Below the pieces are notes generated by a model. It had not been told where the DNA came from. It saw only the letters and a list, made by a program, of their open reading frames with translations, and searched no databases. A DNA stretch of 64,000 nucleotides, from the NCBI RefSeq assembly GCF_019219025.1, contig NZ_JAHUWN010000005.1, positions 206,107 through 270,106 on the forward strand. Direction: 5' to 3'. The DNA comes from Bacillus sp. sid0103 (lineage in GTDB: Bacteria > Bacillota > Bacilli > Bacillales_B > DSM-18226). Every line of letters starts with the position of its first letter. The stretch's first letter is position 1. Shown one piece after another: positions 34,962-44,170 of this stretch. The position numbers were made by a program, and so were the translations under genes.

Positions 34962-36005
34962 ATGATAAAAATCAAACCATTCGTCGTAGTAGCAGCAGTC
35001 CTCATTGCCTTGACACTCATTATTCCCGCAGTCCTTGTTTTACCATTTTCCGATGAGCATCGTGCGAGCGGAAAGCTCGGGGAGGCTCTAACCAAGACCC
35101 CAGCCAAAGAAACAAAAACGGTGCCGGCTTCGGCTTCATCGGATCCAGCCGTTGAAGTGGCCGTTTTTCGGACCGCAAGATCAACAATCGAGAGTGTCCA
35201 ATTAGAAGATTACCTCGTTGGTGTTGTCGCAGCTGAGATGCCCGTTGATTTTAAAGAGGAAGCGCTCAAGGCTCAGGCACTAACAGCGAGAACCTATATC
35301 GTTAACAGATTAATTAATAAGGATACGCTTGGCGTCCCGAAAGGAGCTCAGGTGACGGACACCCAAATCCACCAGGTGTACATGAATGATGATGAGCAGA
35401 GGAAGGATTGGGGCGCCAATTATGAGTGGAAAAAGAAAAAAATTGTAAATGCGGTTCGGGCAACAGCCGGGCAAATTTTGACTTATGACGGCAAGCCGAT
35501 CGATGCCTTGTTCTTCTCGACTGGTAACGGCTATACGGAAAATTCGGAAGACGTCTGGGAAGGCAAATTCCCTTATTTAAGAAGTGTATCAAGCCCGTGG
35601 GACAAAAAGTCCCCAAAATATAACAGTCAAAAGGTTCTGTCCGTTCATGAGTTTGAAACCCGACTTGGTGTCCACCTCGGTTCAGGGTCAACGATTGGAA
35701 AAATCGTAGACCGGACAGAAGGGAAAAGGGTCGCTAAGGTTGATTTTAACGGGAAGGTTTTAACAGGAATACAAATCCGTGAAAAACTAGAGCTCCGCTC
35801 GTCTGACTTTGCGTGGAAACGCAAGGGGGACAATATTGTGATTACGACGAAGGGATTCGGTCATGGCGTCGGAATGAGCCAATACGGTGCGAACGGGATG
35901 GCCAAGGAAGGGAAAAATTATCAGGAGATCGTGAAGCACTACTACAAGGGCGTGAAGATTACATCAGCGGATCATATGCTTGATACCGTAACCGCGAAGA
36001 AGTAG
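34962..36005 (+). CDS. spoIID: Stage II sporulation protein D
   Basis: 347 aa, N-terminal membrane anchor (residues 5-27), then the SpoIID lytic transglycosylase domain: VQLEDYLVGVVAAEMP with catalytic Glu, FFSTGNGYTENSEDVW, and the C-terminal KGFGHGVGMSQYGANGMAKEGK. Works with SpoIIM and SpoIIP to thin septal peptidoglycan and drive engulfment. ATG 34962 follows GGAGG by seven bases; GTG 34935 is rejected for lack of a ribosome site. Terminator downstream. Confidence 0.96.
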   Translation: MIKIKPFVVVAAVLIALTLIIPAVLVLPFSDEHRASGKLGEALTKTPAKETKTVPASASSDPAVEVAVFRTARSTIESVQLEDYLVGVVAAEMPVDFKEEALKAQALTARTYIVNRLINKDTLGVPKGAQVTDTQIHQVYMNDDEQRKDWGANYEWKKKKIVNAVRATAGQILTYDGKPIDALFFSTGNGYTENSEDVWEGKFPYLRSVSSPWDKKSPKYNSQKVLSVHEFETRLGVHLGSGSTIGKIVDRTEGKRVAKVDFNGKVLTGIQIREKLELRSSDFAWKRKGDNIVITTKGFGHGVGMSQYGANGMAKEGKNYQEIVKHYYKGVKITSADHMLDTVTAKK

Positions 36006-36024
36006 TAGAAAGGTGGAGTATTGA

Positions 36025-36055
36025 GTCAGGCGGGGAAGATGCCTGGCTTTTTTTT
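36025..36055 (+). terminator. Terminator after spoIID
   Basis: GTCAGGC (36025-36031) pairs with GCCTGGC (36041-36047), followed by T8. Confidence 0.88.
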
Positions 36056-36090
36056 GTGTGGTGGGGGTATTTAGGGTGGAGAATTGGGAA

Positions 36091-36208
36091 GTGGCAGATA
36101 AGTTGGTGAAAGTGGCAGATAAAATCTTGAAGTGGCAGATAAAAAGAAAAAGTGGCAGATAAATCCGTAAAGTGGCAGATAAATCTTCAAAAGCGGCAGA
36201 TAAATCCC
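36091..36208 (+). repeat. Tandem 20-21-bp repeat cluster B (GTGGCAGATAAA)
   Basis: Six copies starting at about 36091, 36112, 36132, 36152, 36172 and 36193, a regular 20-21-bp period with a conserved GTGGCAGATAAA core and variable filler. The first 60 bp are nearly repeated in cluster C. Confidence 0.85.
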
Positions 36209-36365
36209 AAAGCCCTCTTAAAAGGGTAACTAAAAGTGATGTAGTACAGGCTAAATAGGTCCGATTTCTAATAAAAGTGCAGGACAATGACCTGAGCCAG
36301 GCTGAACGCCTGTCTTTTTAGGTTTTTTTGGGGTGTTTGATGAAGGTTTTAAGATGGAAATAGGG

Positions 36366-36484
36366 AAGTGGCAGATAAGTTGGTGAAAGTGGCAGATAAA
36401 ATTGTGAAGCGGCCGATAAATGAAAAAGTGGCCGATAAATCCTCGAAAGTGGACGATAAATTATCAAAGCGGCAGATAAATTAC
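36366..36484 (+). repeat. Tandem 20-21-bp repeat cluster C (GTGGCMGATAAA)
   Basis: Six copies starting at about 36368, 36389, 36410, 36428, 36449 and 36470. The open frame of the next gene runs back through the cluster, but the start there lacks a ribosome site. Confidence 0.85.
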
Positions 36485-36595
36485 AGACATTCGAAAAAGG
36501 GTAACTTAACTTCACAAAATGGACAAGGAATTCTGTCGAATAGTGCAGGATTTGACCAAAGGAAGGAGGAATTTTTTAAAAAAGAGAAAGGACTG

Positions 36596-37567
36596 ATGCA
36601 ATTGTTCGCAAAGGAATGTTTACTTCCGCTGAGAATCAAAAAATATGAGGCACTCATCAGAAGAATTACAGAGGATCACTCTATTCGGCCCACCATTTTA
36701 ATAGAACATAAGAACTGGATGGCAGGTTACCACGGAGAGAAATCTCTTGACTTCCACCTAAGCATGCTCCCCGAATCAAACTATCTTATTTTCCATAACA
36801 TTCGCCTAAAGTTAGGGAGGTACTTTTTCCAGATTGATATTCTCCTCCTTACGGCAGCATTTGCCCTAGCTCTTGAAGTAAAAAACCGTACCGGTGAATA
36901 CCTCTTTCAAAAATACTTAAACCAAACCATTCTAAAAACGAATGGCAGCGAGGAAAGGATCAAGAATCCAGTTTTACAGGCCAAGCTGCAGGCGTTGAAA
37001 CTAAAAAAATGGCTGAAGGCACATAATTGTCCGGACGTTCCGATTCACTATCTTTTTGTCAATAGTAACCAAAAAGCTACGATTCGAGTGGAACCTGGCA
37101 ATGAACAAATACTGACAAACATAGTAAATAGTGAAGGTTTAATAGAAAAAATCTCGCAAATCGCCAGCCATAATAAGCATGAGAAACTTGATAAGAAAGA
37201 ACTGAACAAGGTCAAACGGCTGCTGTTATCCAATGATACCCCGGAAAATCCCGATTTGCTCGAGCGCTTCCATATTTGTAAAAATGATCTCCTCCCAGGT
37301 GTTCAATGCCCTATATGTAACTGTTTACCCATGGAATATGTATACGGAACATGGGTCTGTCCGAATTGTAAGTGCAAATCCAAAACAGCCCATATCCAAG
37401 CAATCCACGATTACTTTCTTTTAATAAAGCCCTCGATGACGAACTCAGAATTGAGACATTTTCTGCAGATTGACTCCCCTAAATGTGCAAATAAAATCCT
37501 TAAATCTATGAACTTAACCTTTGCAGGGACCTTAAAAGGCAGAATTTATTATTCAAAAGGATTATAG
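36596..37567 (+). CDS. NERD domain protein with C-terminal zinc ribbon
   Basis: 323 aa. Start region LLPLRIKKYEALIRRI, then a nuclease-related (NERD) domain: GYHGEKSLDFHLSMLP, FHNIRLKLGRYFFQIDILLL, LALEVKNRTGEYLF, with the D-EVK residues of the restriction-endonuclease-like core. Near residue 245, CPIC and CPNC form a four-Cys zinc ribbon; a helical tail follows. Probably DNA-binding or DNA-processing; actual activity unknown. ATG 36596 has a close AAAGGA, and a better AGGAGG at 36563-36570 has no start codon at the right distance, so the start is uncertain. The 3' end overlaps the vanZ remnant on the other strand. Confidence 0.78.
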   Translation: MQLFAKECLLPLRIKKYEALIRRITEDHSIRPTILIEHKNWMAGYHGEKSLDFHLSMLPESNYLIFHNIRLKLGRYFFQIDILLLTAAFALALEVKNRTGEYLFQKYLNQTILKTNGSEERIKNPVLQAKLQALKLKKWLKAHNCPDVPIHYLFVNSNQKATIRVEPGNEQILTNIVNSEGLIEKISQIASHNKHEKLDKKELNKVKRLLLSNDTPENPDLLERFHICKNDLLPGVQCPICNCLPMEYVYGTWVCPNCKCKSKTAHIQAIHDYFLLIKPSMTNSELRHFLQIDSPKCANKILKSMNLTFAGTLKGRIYYSKGL

Positions 37568-37975
37568 GTGGCAACACCCTTCCCAATATCCTCCCAAGCC
37601 TAGTAAACAAAGCCCCTCTAATGAAATAATAGCACACCCTGAAACCGGTGAAATCTTTTACAAGGTCAAACCAGGACGCTGAGCGGTAGGCGTAGAAGGA
37701 TTGGTAGATTTCATCTCTGATTCCGTAGAGGCTGGCGAACACGGCGCAGGCCATGTTTAAGGAAGTGTGAAGGCGTTGCGGCGGGTTAACAATGATAGGA
37801 CTAGTAAAACATACAATATCGCGAATTCTATTAAATGCAGGGATTCCTTGATGGTGTGGTCGATTTCGGAATCAGGCGGCTTTACAAAATGGTCGGATGG
37901 CAAGCTTGATTGATACCAAATCGCCGCCATATAGAGAAACGGGAGCACTCGCAACACCGATTTTGAGATTTTTAT
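37506..37975 (-). pseudogene. Frameshifted VanZ-like membrane protein gene
   Basis: The first part reads ISKSVLRVLPFLYMAAIWYQ, SSLPSDHF, then SLHLIEFAILYVLLVLSLLT and stops at 37757. The second part continues in another frame from about 37760 with TSLNMACAVFASLYGIRDEI, HQSF-like YQSFYAYRSASWFDLVKDF and a last helix. Together they give one VanZ-like protein of about 155 aa split by a single-base shift. GGAGGG is followed six bases later by ATA, not ATG (37975). Both defects suggest decay. In B. subtilis a VanZ-like gene (ywnJ) lies beside spoIIQ. Confidence 0.75.
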
Positions 37976-38153
37976 AAAAATCCCTCCTACATTAAAAACC
38001 CATGACGAGAAGACTTTTTTCCCTCGAAAAATAATTTTTTCAACATCATGCATAAAAAAGTTATCACTGTCGAAAAATAAGTTCAAAAAAAATTTTTTCG
38101 CTAGTGTATATAATTCTACTTATCTGTTCAGAATGATTGCTGAGGTGATGAAA

Positions 38154-38993
38154 ATGAGAGAGGAAGAAAACAAACGATCTTCTCAAAGTTCCAGCGTTAA
38201 ACGCTTTTTCAAAAAGCGTTGGGTATTTCCAGCCATCTATATTGCAAGTGCAGCAATCATTTTGACCGCAGTACTATGGTATCAAACAAGCAACAATGCG
38301 TCCGACAAATACGATTACAAATCCACTGATATTGCCGGCAAAAAAAATCAAGAGCCAGCTGTTGAAGTTAGCAAGACATTTGAAGACTTCAAAATGCCAG
38401 TGAAAAATGCAGACGCAGCTGTCGTAAAAACGAAATTCTATGATTTCAATGGTAAAACAGAAGACCAGGAAGCGGCATTGGTATTCTACAACAATACCTA
38501 CCGTCCAAATACTGGTATCGATGTAACCGTGAAAGACGACGAGTCGTTTGATGTTGTTGCATCGCTAAGCGGTACTGTCACACGTGTTGAAGAAGATGCA
38601 GTCCTTGGGAATGTCATTGAAGTTGAACACGACAAAGGGATTGTAACACAATATCAATCCGTTAAAGACATAAAGATCAAGGTTGGCGAAGAAGTAAAAC
38701 AGGGACAAGTTATTGCCAAGGCTGGACAAAGCTTGTTCAATGAAAAAGCTGGAACACATGTACATTTTGAAATTCGTAAAGATGGAATTGCTGTAAATCC
38801 AAGTGACTATTTTGACAAATCGTTAAGCACGTTACAGGAAGCAAAACTTTCGGATGAAAAGGCAAGCGAATCAGTAGAAACTCCACAAATGAAGGAAAAA
38901 GAGCAAATGATTGAAGATCCAGAAAACTCTTCTGACCAAGATAAAAATGTGGACGACAATTCTACTAACTCAACAGAAAAAACAAACTCATAA
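38154..38993 (+). CDS. spoIIQ: Stage II sporulation protein Q
   Basis: 279 aa. Starts MREEENKRSSQ, with one transmembrane helix (RWVFPAIYIASAAIILTAVL). The LytM/M23 domain includes ASLSGTVTRVEEDAVLGNVIEVEH, GEEVKQGQVIAKAGQS and GTHVHFEIRKDGIAVNPSDY. The first zinc His of M23 is replaced (NTYRPNTGID), as in B. subtilis SpoIIQ, so it is likely non-catalytic. It anchors the SpoIIIAH-SpoIIQ channel between forespore and mother cell. ATG 38154 follows AGGTGA. Confidence 0.95.
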   Translation: MREEENKRSSQSSSVKRFFKKRWVFPAIYIASAAIILTAVLWYQTSNNASDKYDYKSTDIAGKKNQEPAVEVSKTFEDFKMPVKNADAAVVKTKFYDFNGKTEDQEAALVFYNNTYRPNTGIDVTVKDDESFDVVASLSGTVTRVEEDAVLGNVIEVEHDKGIVTQYQSVKDIKIKVGEEVKQGQVIAKAGQSLFNEKAGTHVHFEIRKDGIAVNPSDYFDKSLSTLQEAKLSDEKASESVETPQMKEKEQMIEDPENSSDQDKNVDDNSTNSTEKTNS

Positions 38994-39007
38994 TAAGACG
39001 TAACAAA

Positions 39008-39037
39008 GGGGAAGGGGAATTCTTTCCTCTTTTTTTT
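39008..39037 (+). terminator. Probable terminator after spoIIQ
   Basis: GGGGAAG pairs with CTTTCCTC-type sequence around a GAATTC core; T8 follows. Confidence 0.6.
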
Positions 39038-39120
39038 GCACTCATTATTTATAATATTTCACTCATAATAAATGGTCCAAACACCATTTTTTGTATATTC
39101 GCGGTATAATAAAAGTTATC

Positions 39121-39204
39121 AGTGCCTGGCACCAGAACCGGTGGGCAGTGTCCGCTATAGGTGGACAAAACAACGAAAGTGTCTTTTTGTGGTGCCTGAC
39201 ACCA
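39121..39204 (+). repeat. Palindromic repeat pair upstream of the PBP gene
   Basis: AGTGCCTGGCACCA (39121-39134) and GGTGCCTGACACCA (39191-39204) flank GTGTCCGC, GTGGACA and AGTGTCTTTTTG motifs. Confidence 0.75.
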
Positions 39205-39260
39205 AATGGCATTTAAATGGTGTTCAAATGGTATTAACCATGTTTAAAGGAGGGATTGGG

Positions 39261-41258
39261 TTGAGGAAGTTAGTTGGGGCTGTGCTGGTGTTGCTGCTGT
39301 TTGGGGTGGTTTTGTCTGGTTGTAGTAAGGAACCAACGCCACAGGATCGATTCGCGAATTACATATCGTTATGGAATGAGCAGAAGTTTGATAAGATGTA
39401 TGATTACCTTTCTAATGATGCCAAGAAGAAAATTACCAAAGAAGAATTTACGAACCGCTATCAAAAAATCTACAAAGACCTTCAGATTACTGACCTAAAG
39501 ATAGACTTTAAAAAGCCAAAAAAAGATAAACTGGCGGAGAAAGAACAGGCCCAATATTCGTTTACCGCTAACATGAACAGCATCGCGGGTCCGATTCAAT
39601 TCACCCGCAAAGCTAAATTGCAGAAGGAAGAACGGGCCGACAAAAAGAATTGGTATGTCGACTGGGATACTGGGTTCATTTTTCCCAAATTGCAAGAGGG
39701 CGATAAGATCGGGATAAATACGATTGCGCCGAAAAGAGGGGAGATTCTGGACCGCAATGACATTGGGCTGGCGGTGAATGGCCAGGTGTACGAGGTCGGC
39801 GTTGTGGCCGGAAAAGTGACGGACGATGTGTTGGAGCCGTTATCTGCGCTTTTAAAAATGAGTCCTGAGCAAATCAAAAAGGCGATTAGCGCCAGCTGGG
39901 TGAAGCCGGAGCTGTTTGTACCGTTAAAAAGGGTGTCGATGCAGGATGAGGAGCGGATTGCCCAGTTGATTGCACTTGAGCCGGTCCAAACGCGGAAGGT
40001 GGATGCACGGATTTATCCATATGACAAGGCTGCCGCGCACCTCATCGGTTATGTTGGGGCGATTACGGCGGACGAGTTGGAAAAGCTCAAAGATAAAGGT
40101 TATACAAGCAGTGATATGATTGGAAAAAGAGGGCTCGAGCAAGTGTATGACGAGCAGTTAAAGGGTAAGTCTGGTGTGAAGATTACGATTAACAAGTTGA
40201 ATGGTGACAAGGAGGTACTTGCTGAAAGGCCGGTAGAGGATGGAAAGAATGTGAAGCTGACAATAGATGTGGATGTTCAGACGGCGATATTTGACCAACT
40301 TGGCAAGGAAGCAGGCACGGGGGCGGCTATAAACCCGGTGACGGGGGAAACGCTGGCACTTGTCAGCACGCCATCATTTGACCCGAATCAAGCCATGCTA
40401 GGCTTCTCTGCGGACGAATGGAAGGCATTGCAGGAAAACAAGAAACAGCCGCTCTCTACGCGCTTTAAACAAAGCTTCGCGCCGGGATCCGTCATGAAGG
40501 CGATCACTGCCGCAGTGGCGTTGGAGAAAGGGTCGATTACGCCGGAGCCAGCGGTGCCAATTTTAGGGAAGAAGTGGCAGAAGGATAAGTCGTGGGGCGG
40601 TTATTTTGTGACGCGGGTCCACGCTGGATCGGCCCCGGTTAATTTGGAAAAGGCGTTTGTGTTTAGTGATAACATTTACTTTGCCCAGGCCGCTTTGAAG
40701 ACGGGAAAAGAGGCGTTCGCAGATGGCCTGAAGAAGTTTGGGTTTGAGGAAGACCTGGCCTTCCCATTCCCGCTCGAAAAATCAACGATTGGTACGCTGG
40801 ACCGGGAAATTGCGCTGGCAGATTCCGGTTATGGACAAGGGCAGATCCAAATGAGTATTGTTCATTTACTGTCGACGTATACTCCATTTATTAATAATGG
40901 CAATATGATTAAGCCAATTCTGTTGGCGGAGGAGCAACAGAGCCAGGTGCTGAAGGAGGCGGTCGTCTCGCCTGAACACGCCGGAGTGATTGCGGCCGAT
41001 TTACGGAAAGTAGTTAGCGACGCTGCCGGAACGGCTCATTCGGTTGATATGAAGGATTATCCGCTCGCGGGCAAAACAGGAACGGCGGAGATTAAACAGA
41101 AGCAAGGTGAAACCGGCACGGAAAACGGCTGGTTTATTGGTTATAACACAAAGTCAACGAATTTAATGGTGGCGATGATGGTTGAGAGTGTCCAAGGCCG
41201 CGGCGGTTCACAGGTGCCGGTGAAGAAAGTAAAGAAGGTATTTGAGTTGCTGCGGTAG
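39261..41258 (+). CDS. pbpC: Lipoprotein class B penicillin-binding protein (MecA/PBP3-like)
   Basis: 665 aa. Lipobox LSGC (Cys near residue 22), an NTF2-like MecA_N domain (PTPQDRFANYISLWNEQKFD), a dimerisation domain (APKRGEILDRND) and a transpeptidase domain with Ser410-x-x-Lys413 in FAPGSVMK, SDN in VFSDNIYFAQ and KTG in AGKTGTAEI. Cross-links peptidoglycan; relatives have low beta-lactam affinity. TTG 39261 is six bases after GGAGGG; the upstream open frame is translated repeat sequence. Size and layout match B. subtilis PBP3 (PbpC); the symbol is by similarity. Confidence 0.9.
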   Translation: MRKLVGAVLVLLLFGVVLSGCSKEPTPQDRFANYISLWNEQKFDKMYDYLSNDAKKKITKEEFTNRYQKIYKDLQITDLKIDFKKPKKDKLAEKEQAQYSFTANMNSIAGPIQFTRKAKLQKEERADKKNWYVDWDTGFIFPKLQEGDKIGINTIAPKRGEILDRNDIGLAVNGQVYEVGVVAGKVTDDVLEPLSALLKMSPEQIKKAISASWVKPELFVPLKRVSMQDEERIAQLIALEPVQTRKVDARIYPYDKAAAHLIGYVGAITADELEKLKDKGYTSSDMIGKRGLEQVYDEQLKGKSGVKITINKLNGDKEVLAERPVEDGKNVKLTIDVDVQTAIFDQLGKEAGTGAAINPVTGETLALVSTPSFDPNQAMLGFSADEWKALQENKKQPLSTRFKQSFAPGSVMKAITAAVALEKGSITPEPAVPILGKKWQKDKSWGGYFVTRVHAGSAPVNLEKAFVFSDNIYFAQAALKTGKEAFADGLKKFGFEEDLAFPFPLEKSTIGTLDREIALADSGYGQGQIQMSIVHLLSTYTPFINNGNMIKPILLAEEQQSQVLKEAVVSPEHAGVIAADLRKVVSDAAGTAHSVDMKDYPLAGKTGTAEIKQKQGETGTENGWFIGYNTKSTNLMVAMMVESVQGRGGSQVPVKKVKKVFELLR

Positions 41259-41274
41259 AATTGGGTGGATGGCA

Positions 41275-41374
41275 GGTGTCAGGCACCAGGAACTGGGATC
41301 GATGGTGTCAGACACCACTCATTACGATTGTGTATGGCTGGGTGTCGGGCCTTGAAGGTTGGCGTCAGGCACCA
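41275..41374 (+). repeat. Cluster of palindromic repeats after pbpC
   Basis: Copies at 41275-41288, 41304-41317 (TCAGA variant), a remnant at 41341 and 41361-41374 (GGCGTCAGGCACCA). Densest occurrence of the family in the window. Confidence 0.8.
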
Positions 41375-41407
41375 CCATTAGGACTTAAAGTGAAAATTTT
41401 TAAGATG

Positions 41408-41432
41408 ACACCTAGGGGGCTAGGTGTTTTTC
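41408..41432 (+). terminator. Terminator after pbpC
   Basis: ACACCTAG (41408-41415) pairs with CTAGGTGT (41420-41427), loop GGGG, then T4. Confidence 0.85.
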
Positions 41433-41615
41433 TTTGATTTTTGCGCCTTGGGATTGAGAGTAACTGTCGACTCCGTTAGTTCACACTCTAACGGCGATTA
41501 GCGTGGTTCAGGTAATTGTCTTTCCTTTATTCATTGGAACAGCCTGATTTCAAGATCTAACCCATCTAAAGTTACCATTATTAATCAATCCATGATATTT
41601 ATTTACAGGAAAAAC

Positions 41616-41694
41616 AATTTATCGGCCAGATTTAGAATTTATCTGCCTCTTTGGTGGATTTATCGGCCAGTTTTTCAATTTATCGGCCACTTTC
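41616..41694 (-). repeat. Tandem 21-bp repeat cluster D, reverse orientation
   Basis: Four copies of TTTATC(G/T)GCC(A/T) at about 41617, 41638, 41659 and 41680: the reverse complement of the GTGGCMGATAAA clusters, 21-bp period. Confidence 0.8.
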
Positions 41695-41715
41695 CTTTTT
41701 CCCCCCACAAACGAA

Positions 41716-41750
41716 TGAAAAAGCCAGTAAGATCTCTCCCTCTGGCTCAG
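41716..41750 (-). terminator. Terminator of the alkyltransferase-like gene
   Basis: On the minus strand AGCCAG (41747-41742) pairs with CTGGCT (41727-41722), followed by T5. The stem abuts the stop codon. Confidence 0.6.
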
Positions 41751-42058
41751 TTTTCCGGCCTCCACTGATACTTCTCTAAATCAATAACCCCATTCAAACC
41801 AATCTCCACGCCTTCTGCCTCCAACGACAATCGTTGCTCATTGTAAGACTCGTCATCCTTAAGGGCGATTTGCCCCTTAGCGTTGATGACGCGGTGCCAG
41901 GGAAGGCGGTACTTCTTGCTCATGGAGTGGAGGGCGCGGACGACTTGGCGGGCTGCACGGGGGCTTCCAGCCAGCTTAGCGATTTGACCATATGTCGCAA
42001 CCTTGCCTTCGGGAATACTTCGAATAATTTGCACTACATTCTCTGTAAAAGGTGTCAT
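41747..42058 (-). CDS. Alkyltransferase-like protein (MGMT family, Trp in place of Cys)
   Basis: 103 aa, only the DNA-binding/active-site domain of O6-methylguanine-DNA methyltransferases: IPEGKVATYGQIAKLAGSPR, AARQVVRALHS. The acceptor motif PCHR is PWHRVI here (Trp54), so no methyl transfer is possible. Such ATL proteins bind O6-alkylguanine and flag it for nucleotide excision repair. ATG 42058 follows GAAAGGA; the longer frame from 42100 lacks a ribosome site. Confidence 0.92.
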   Translation of the reverse strand: MTPFTENVVQIIRSIPEGKVATYGQIAKLAGSPRAARQVVRALHSMSKKYRLPWHRVINAKGQIALKDDESYNEQRLSLEAEGVEIGLNGVIDLEKYQWRPEN

Positions 42059-42711
42059 TGTGATCGTCCTTTCAAAAAGCACATATCCAAAAGGTATCAA
42101 AGATATAATAATTTTAACAATACTTTTTGATAAAATGGCCCCAATTTATGCAGAGTACTGGCTCCCAAAGCCCCTTTTTAATCCCAATTCCATTCCATAT
42201 CGCCATTTTTGAATAATTTTTTTATCGACAAATTTCTTGGGAAATAAAAACCGCACTATGGATATTTCCATCCTAAAACCGCATAACCACGCGATTCTAG
42301 ACCAATTCGAATGACTGTCGAAAAAAAGTAAGAAGTCCAATTATCAAAAAACTTTGAATAACACCTTGTCCCGATTAAGTATTTATAGCATATTCCCGTA
42401 TCCAAGCTAATAAAATGGTTACAAACCTTTACAAAGAGAGTGTTTGAGGTGAAGAGTCGTTTGAAGTTAGCGGATATTCAGTCGGAGACATGATTATTCA
42501 TCGTATAGACAGAAGGTAACTTACTTTCTGCCGTTTGGGTGCCTGACACCATCAACGAAAGTGTCCTCCATTAGTGGACAAATGTCTTTTAATGGTGCCT
42601 GACACCAAAATTGATGACCAAAATTGACACCACAACGGAAGCAGAATTCGTCGAAGTGATAAGCGGGTCTCATTTCACACTTCTCACATCCAATTTAGGG
42701 AGGGCGAGAGT
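42059..42711. other. ATL-spoIIID gap with palindromic repeat pair
   Basis: 653 bp without a credible gene. A repeat pair in one orientation lies at 42539-42552 and 42594-42607, enclosing AGTGTCCTCC and AGTGGACAAATGTC. The stretch 42150-42400 is AT-rich with no motif I recognise. The spoIIID promoter probably lies in the last 200 bp. Confidence 0.6.
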
Positions 42712-42984
42712 GTGCACGATTACATCAAAGAGAGAACTATCAAGATTGGAAAGTATATCGTGGAGACGAGGAAAACGGTTCGCGTGATTGCGAAGGAGTT
42801 TGGCGTATCCAAAAGTACAGTCCATAAGGATCTAACAGAGAGACTTCCTGAGATTAATCCAGAGCTGGCAAACGAGGTTAAAGGTATTTTAGACTATCAT
42901 AAATCAATTCGTCATCTCCGGGGTGGAGAGGCAACAAAAATGAAATATCAGAAAGAAGAAAAGGAAGGTGAAGCGGTAAAATAA
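42712..42984 (+). CDS. spoIIID: Sporulation transcription factor SpoIIID
   Basis: 90 aa helix-turn-helix regulator of mother-cell genes after sigma-E. HDYIKERTIKIGKYIVETRK and the recognition helix region VRVIAKEFGVSKSTVHKDLT are nearly identical to B. subtilis. GTG start 42712, seven bases after GGAGGGCGAG-type sequence, as in B. subtilis. Next to mbl, as expected. Confidence 0.97.
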   Translation: MHDYIKERTIKIGKYIVETRKTVRVIAKEFGVSKSTVHKDLTERLPEINPELANEVKGILDYHKSIRHLRGGEATKMKYQKEEKEGEAVK

Positions 42985-43168
42985 GCCGATATTTCCGGGC
43001 AAAACAAGAAAATGTTTTAAAGCATTCTCTAGGAATCCTCCAACCGACATCCATCTGCAAAATTTTACATCTTTTCTTTTCTAAAAGTATGGAAATTTTA
43101 ATGAGTATGGTACAATATACAATTAGGAAAAGTATGTGGATTCCGTTTTAAGGAGGAAAGAAAAGAGA

Positions 43169-44170
43169 ATGTTTGCAAGAGATATTGGGATAGATTTAGG
43201 TACGGCTAACGTGCTAATTCACGTAAAGGGCCGTGGAATCGTATTAAATGAGCCGTCCGTTGTGGCAATTGACAAGAATACAAATCGCGTACTTGCTGTT
43301 GGTGAAGAAGCTCGCCGTATGGTTGGTCGGACACCTGGGAACATCGTCGCGATCCGCCCTTTGAAAGATGGCGTGATCGCTGACTTTGATGTGACTGAAG
43401 CAATGTTAAAGCATTTTATTAATAAGTTGAACGTAAAAGGCTTTTTATCGAAGCCGCGCATTCTGATTTGCTGCCCAACGAATATTACAAGCGTGGAGCA
43501 AAAGGCAATCAAAGAGGCTGCTGAAAAGAGCGGCGGGAAAAAGATTTACTTAGAAGAAGAACCAAAAGTTGCAGCGATTGGTGCGGGAATGGACATTTTC
43601 CAACCGAGCGGAAACATGGTAGTGGACATCGGAGGAGGAACGACGGATGTAGCTGTTCTTTCAATGGGCGATATCGTGACTTCTTCCTCCATCAAAATGG
43701 CCGGTGACAAGTTCGACATGGAAATCCTCAACTACATTAAGCGCGAATACAAGCTCTTAATCGGTGAGCGCACAGCTGAAAATATTAAAATCAACATCGG
43801 GACTGTATTCCCAGGTTCACGCTCGGAAGAAATGGAAATCCGCGGCCGTGACATGGTAAGTGGTCTGCCTCGTACGATCTCAGTTCGTTCTGAAGAAGTA
43901 GAAGGCGCATTGCGTGAATCTGTTGCTGTAATCGTTCAGGCAGCAAAAAGCGTACTAGAACGTACTCCACCAGAACTATCAGCTGACATTATCGACCGTG
44001 GCGTTATTTTGACAGGCGGCGGCGCATTGCTGCATGGCATCGACATGCTGTTAGCGGACGAATTAAAGGTTCCCGTACTCGTTGCTGAAAATCCAATGGA
44101 TTGTGTGGCGATTGGAACAGGAATTATGCTTGATAATATCGACAAAATTCCAAATCGGAAGTTTGGATAA
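43169..44170 (+). CDS. mbl: Rod-shape-determining actin homologue Mbl
   Basis: 333 aa MreB-family ATPase. Landmarks: MFARDIGIDLGTANVLIHVK, IGAGMDIFQPSGNMVVDIGG, GTTDVAVLS and DRGVILTGGGALLHGID. Forms membrane-associated filaments guiding lateral cell-wall synthesis. ATG 43169; AAGGAGG is 12 bp upstream, slightly long. The upstream frame (43136) starts before that site and is rejected. Confidence 0.96.
   Translation: MFARDIGIDLGTANVLIHVKGRGIVLNEPSVVAIDKNTNRVLAVGEEARRMVGRTPGNIVAIRPLKDGVIADFDVTEAMLKHFINKLNVKGFLSKPRILICCPTNITSVEQKAIKEAAEKSGGKKIYLEEEPKVAAIGAGMDIFQPSGNMVVDIGGGTTDVAVLSMGDIVTSSSIKMAGDKFDMEILNYIKREYKLLIGERTAENIKINIGTVFPGSRSEEMEIRGRDMVSGLPRTISVRSEEVEGALRESVAVIVQAAKSVLERTPPELSADIIDRGVILTGGGALLHGIDMLLADELKVPVLVAENPMDCVAIGTGIMLDNIDKIPNRKFG

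Noticed and set aside
36091..36484. Possible CRISPR array
   Set aside because: Cores are only about 12 bp with 8-9-bp fillers and no cas genes; periodicity of 20-21 bp is far below CRISPR repeat-spacer units.
38105..38135. Sigma-F promoter for spoIIQ
   Set aside because: GTATA with 15-bp spacing to GTTCAGAATG has two core mismatches; expected biologically but not supported well enough.
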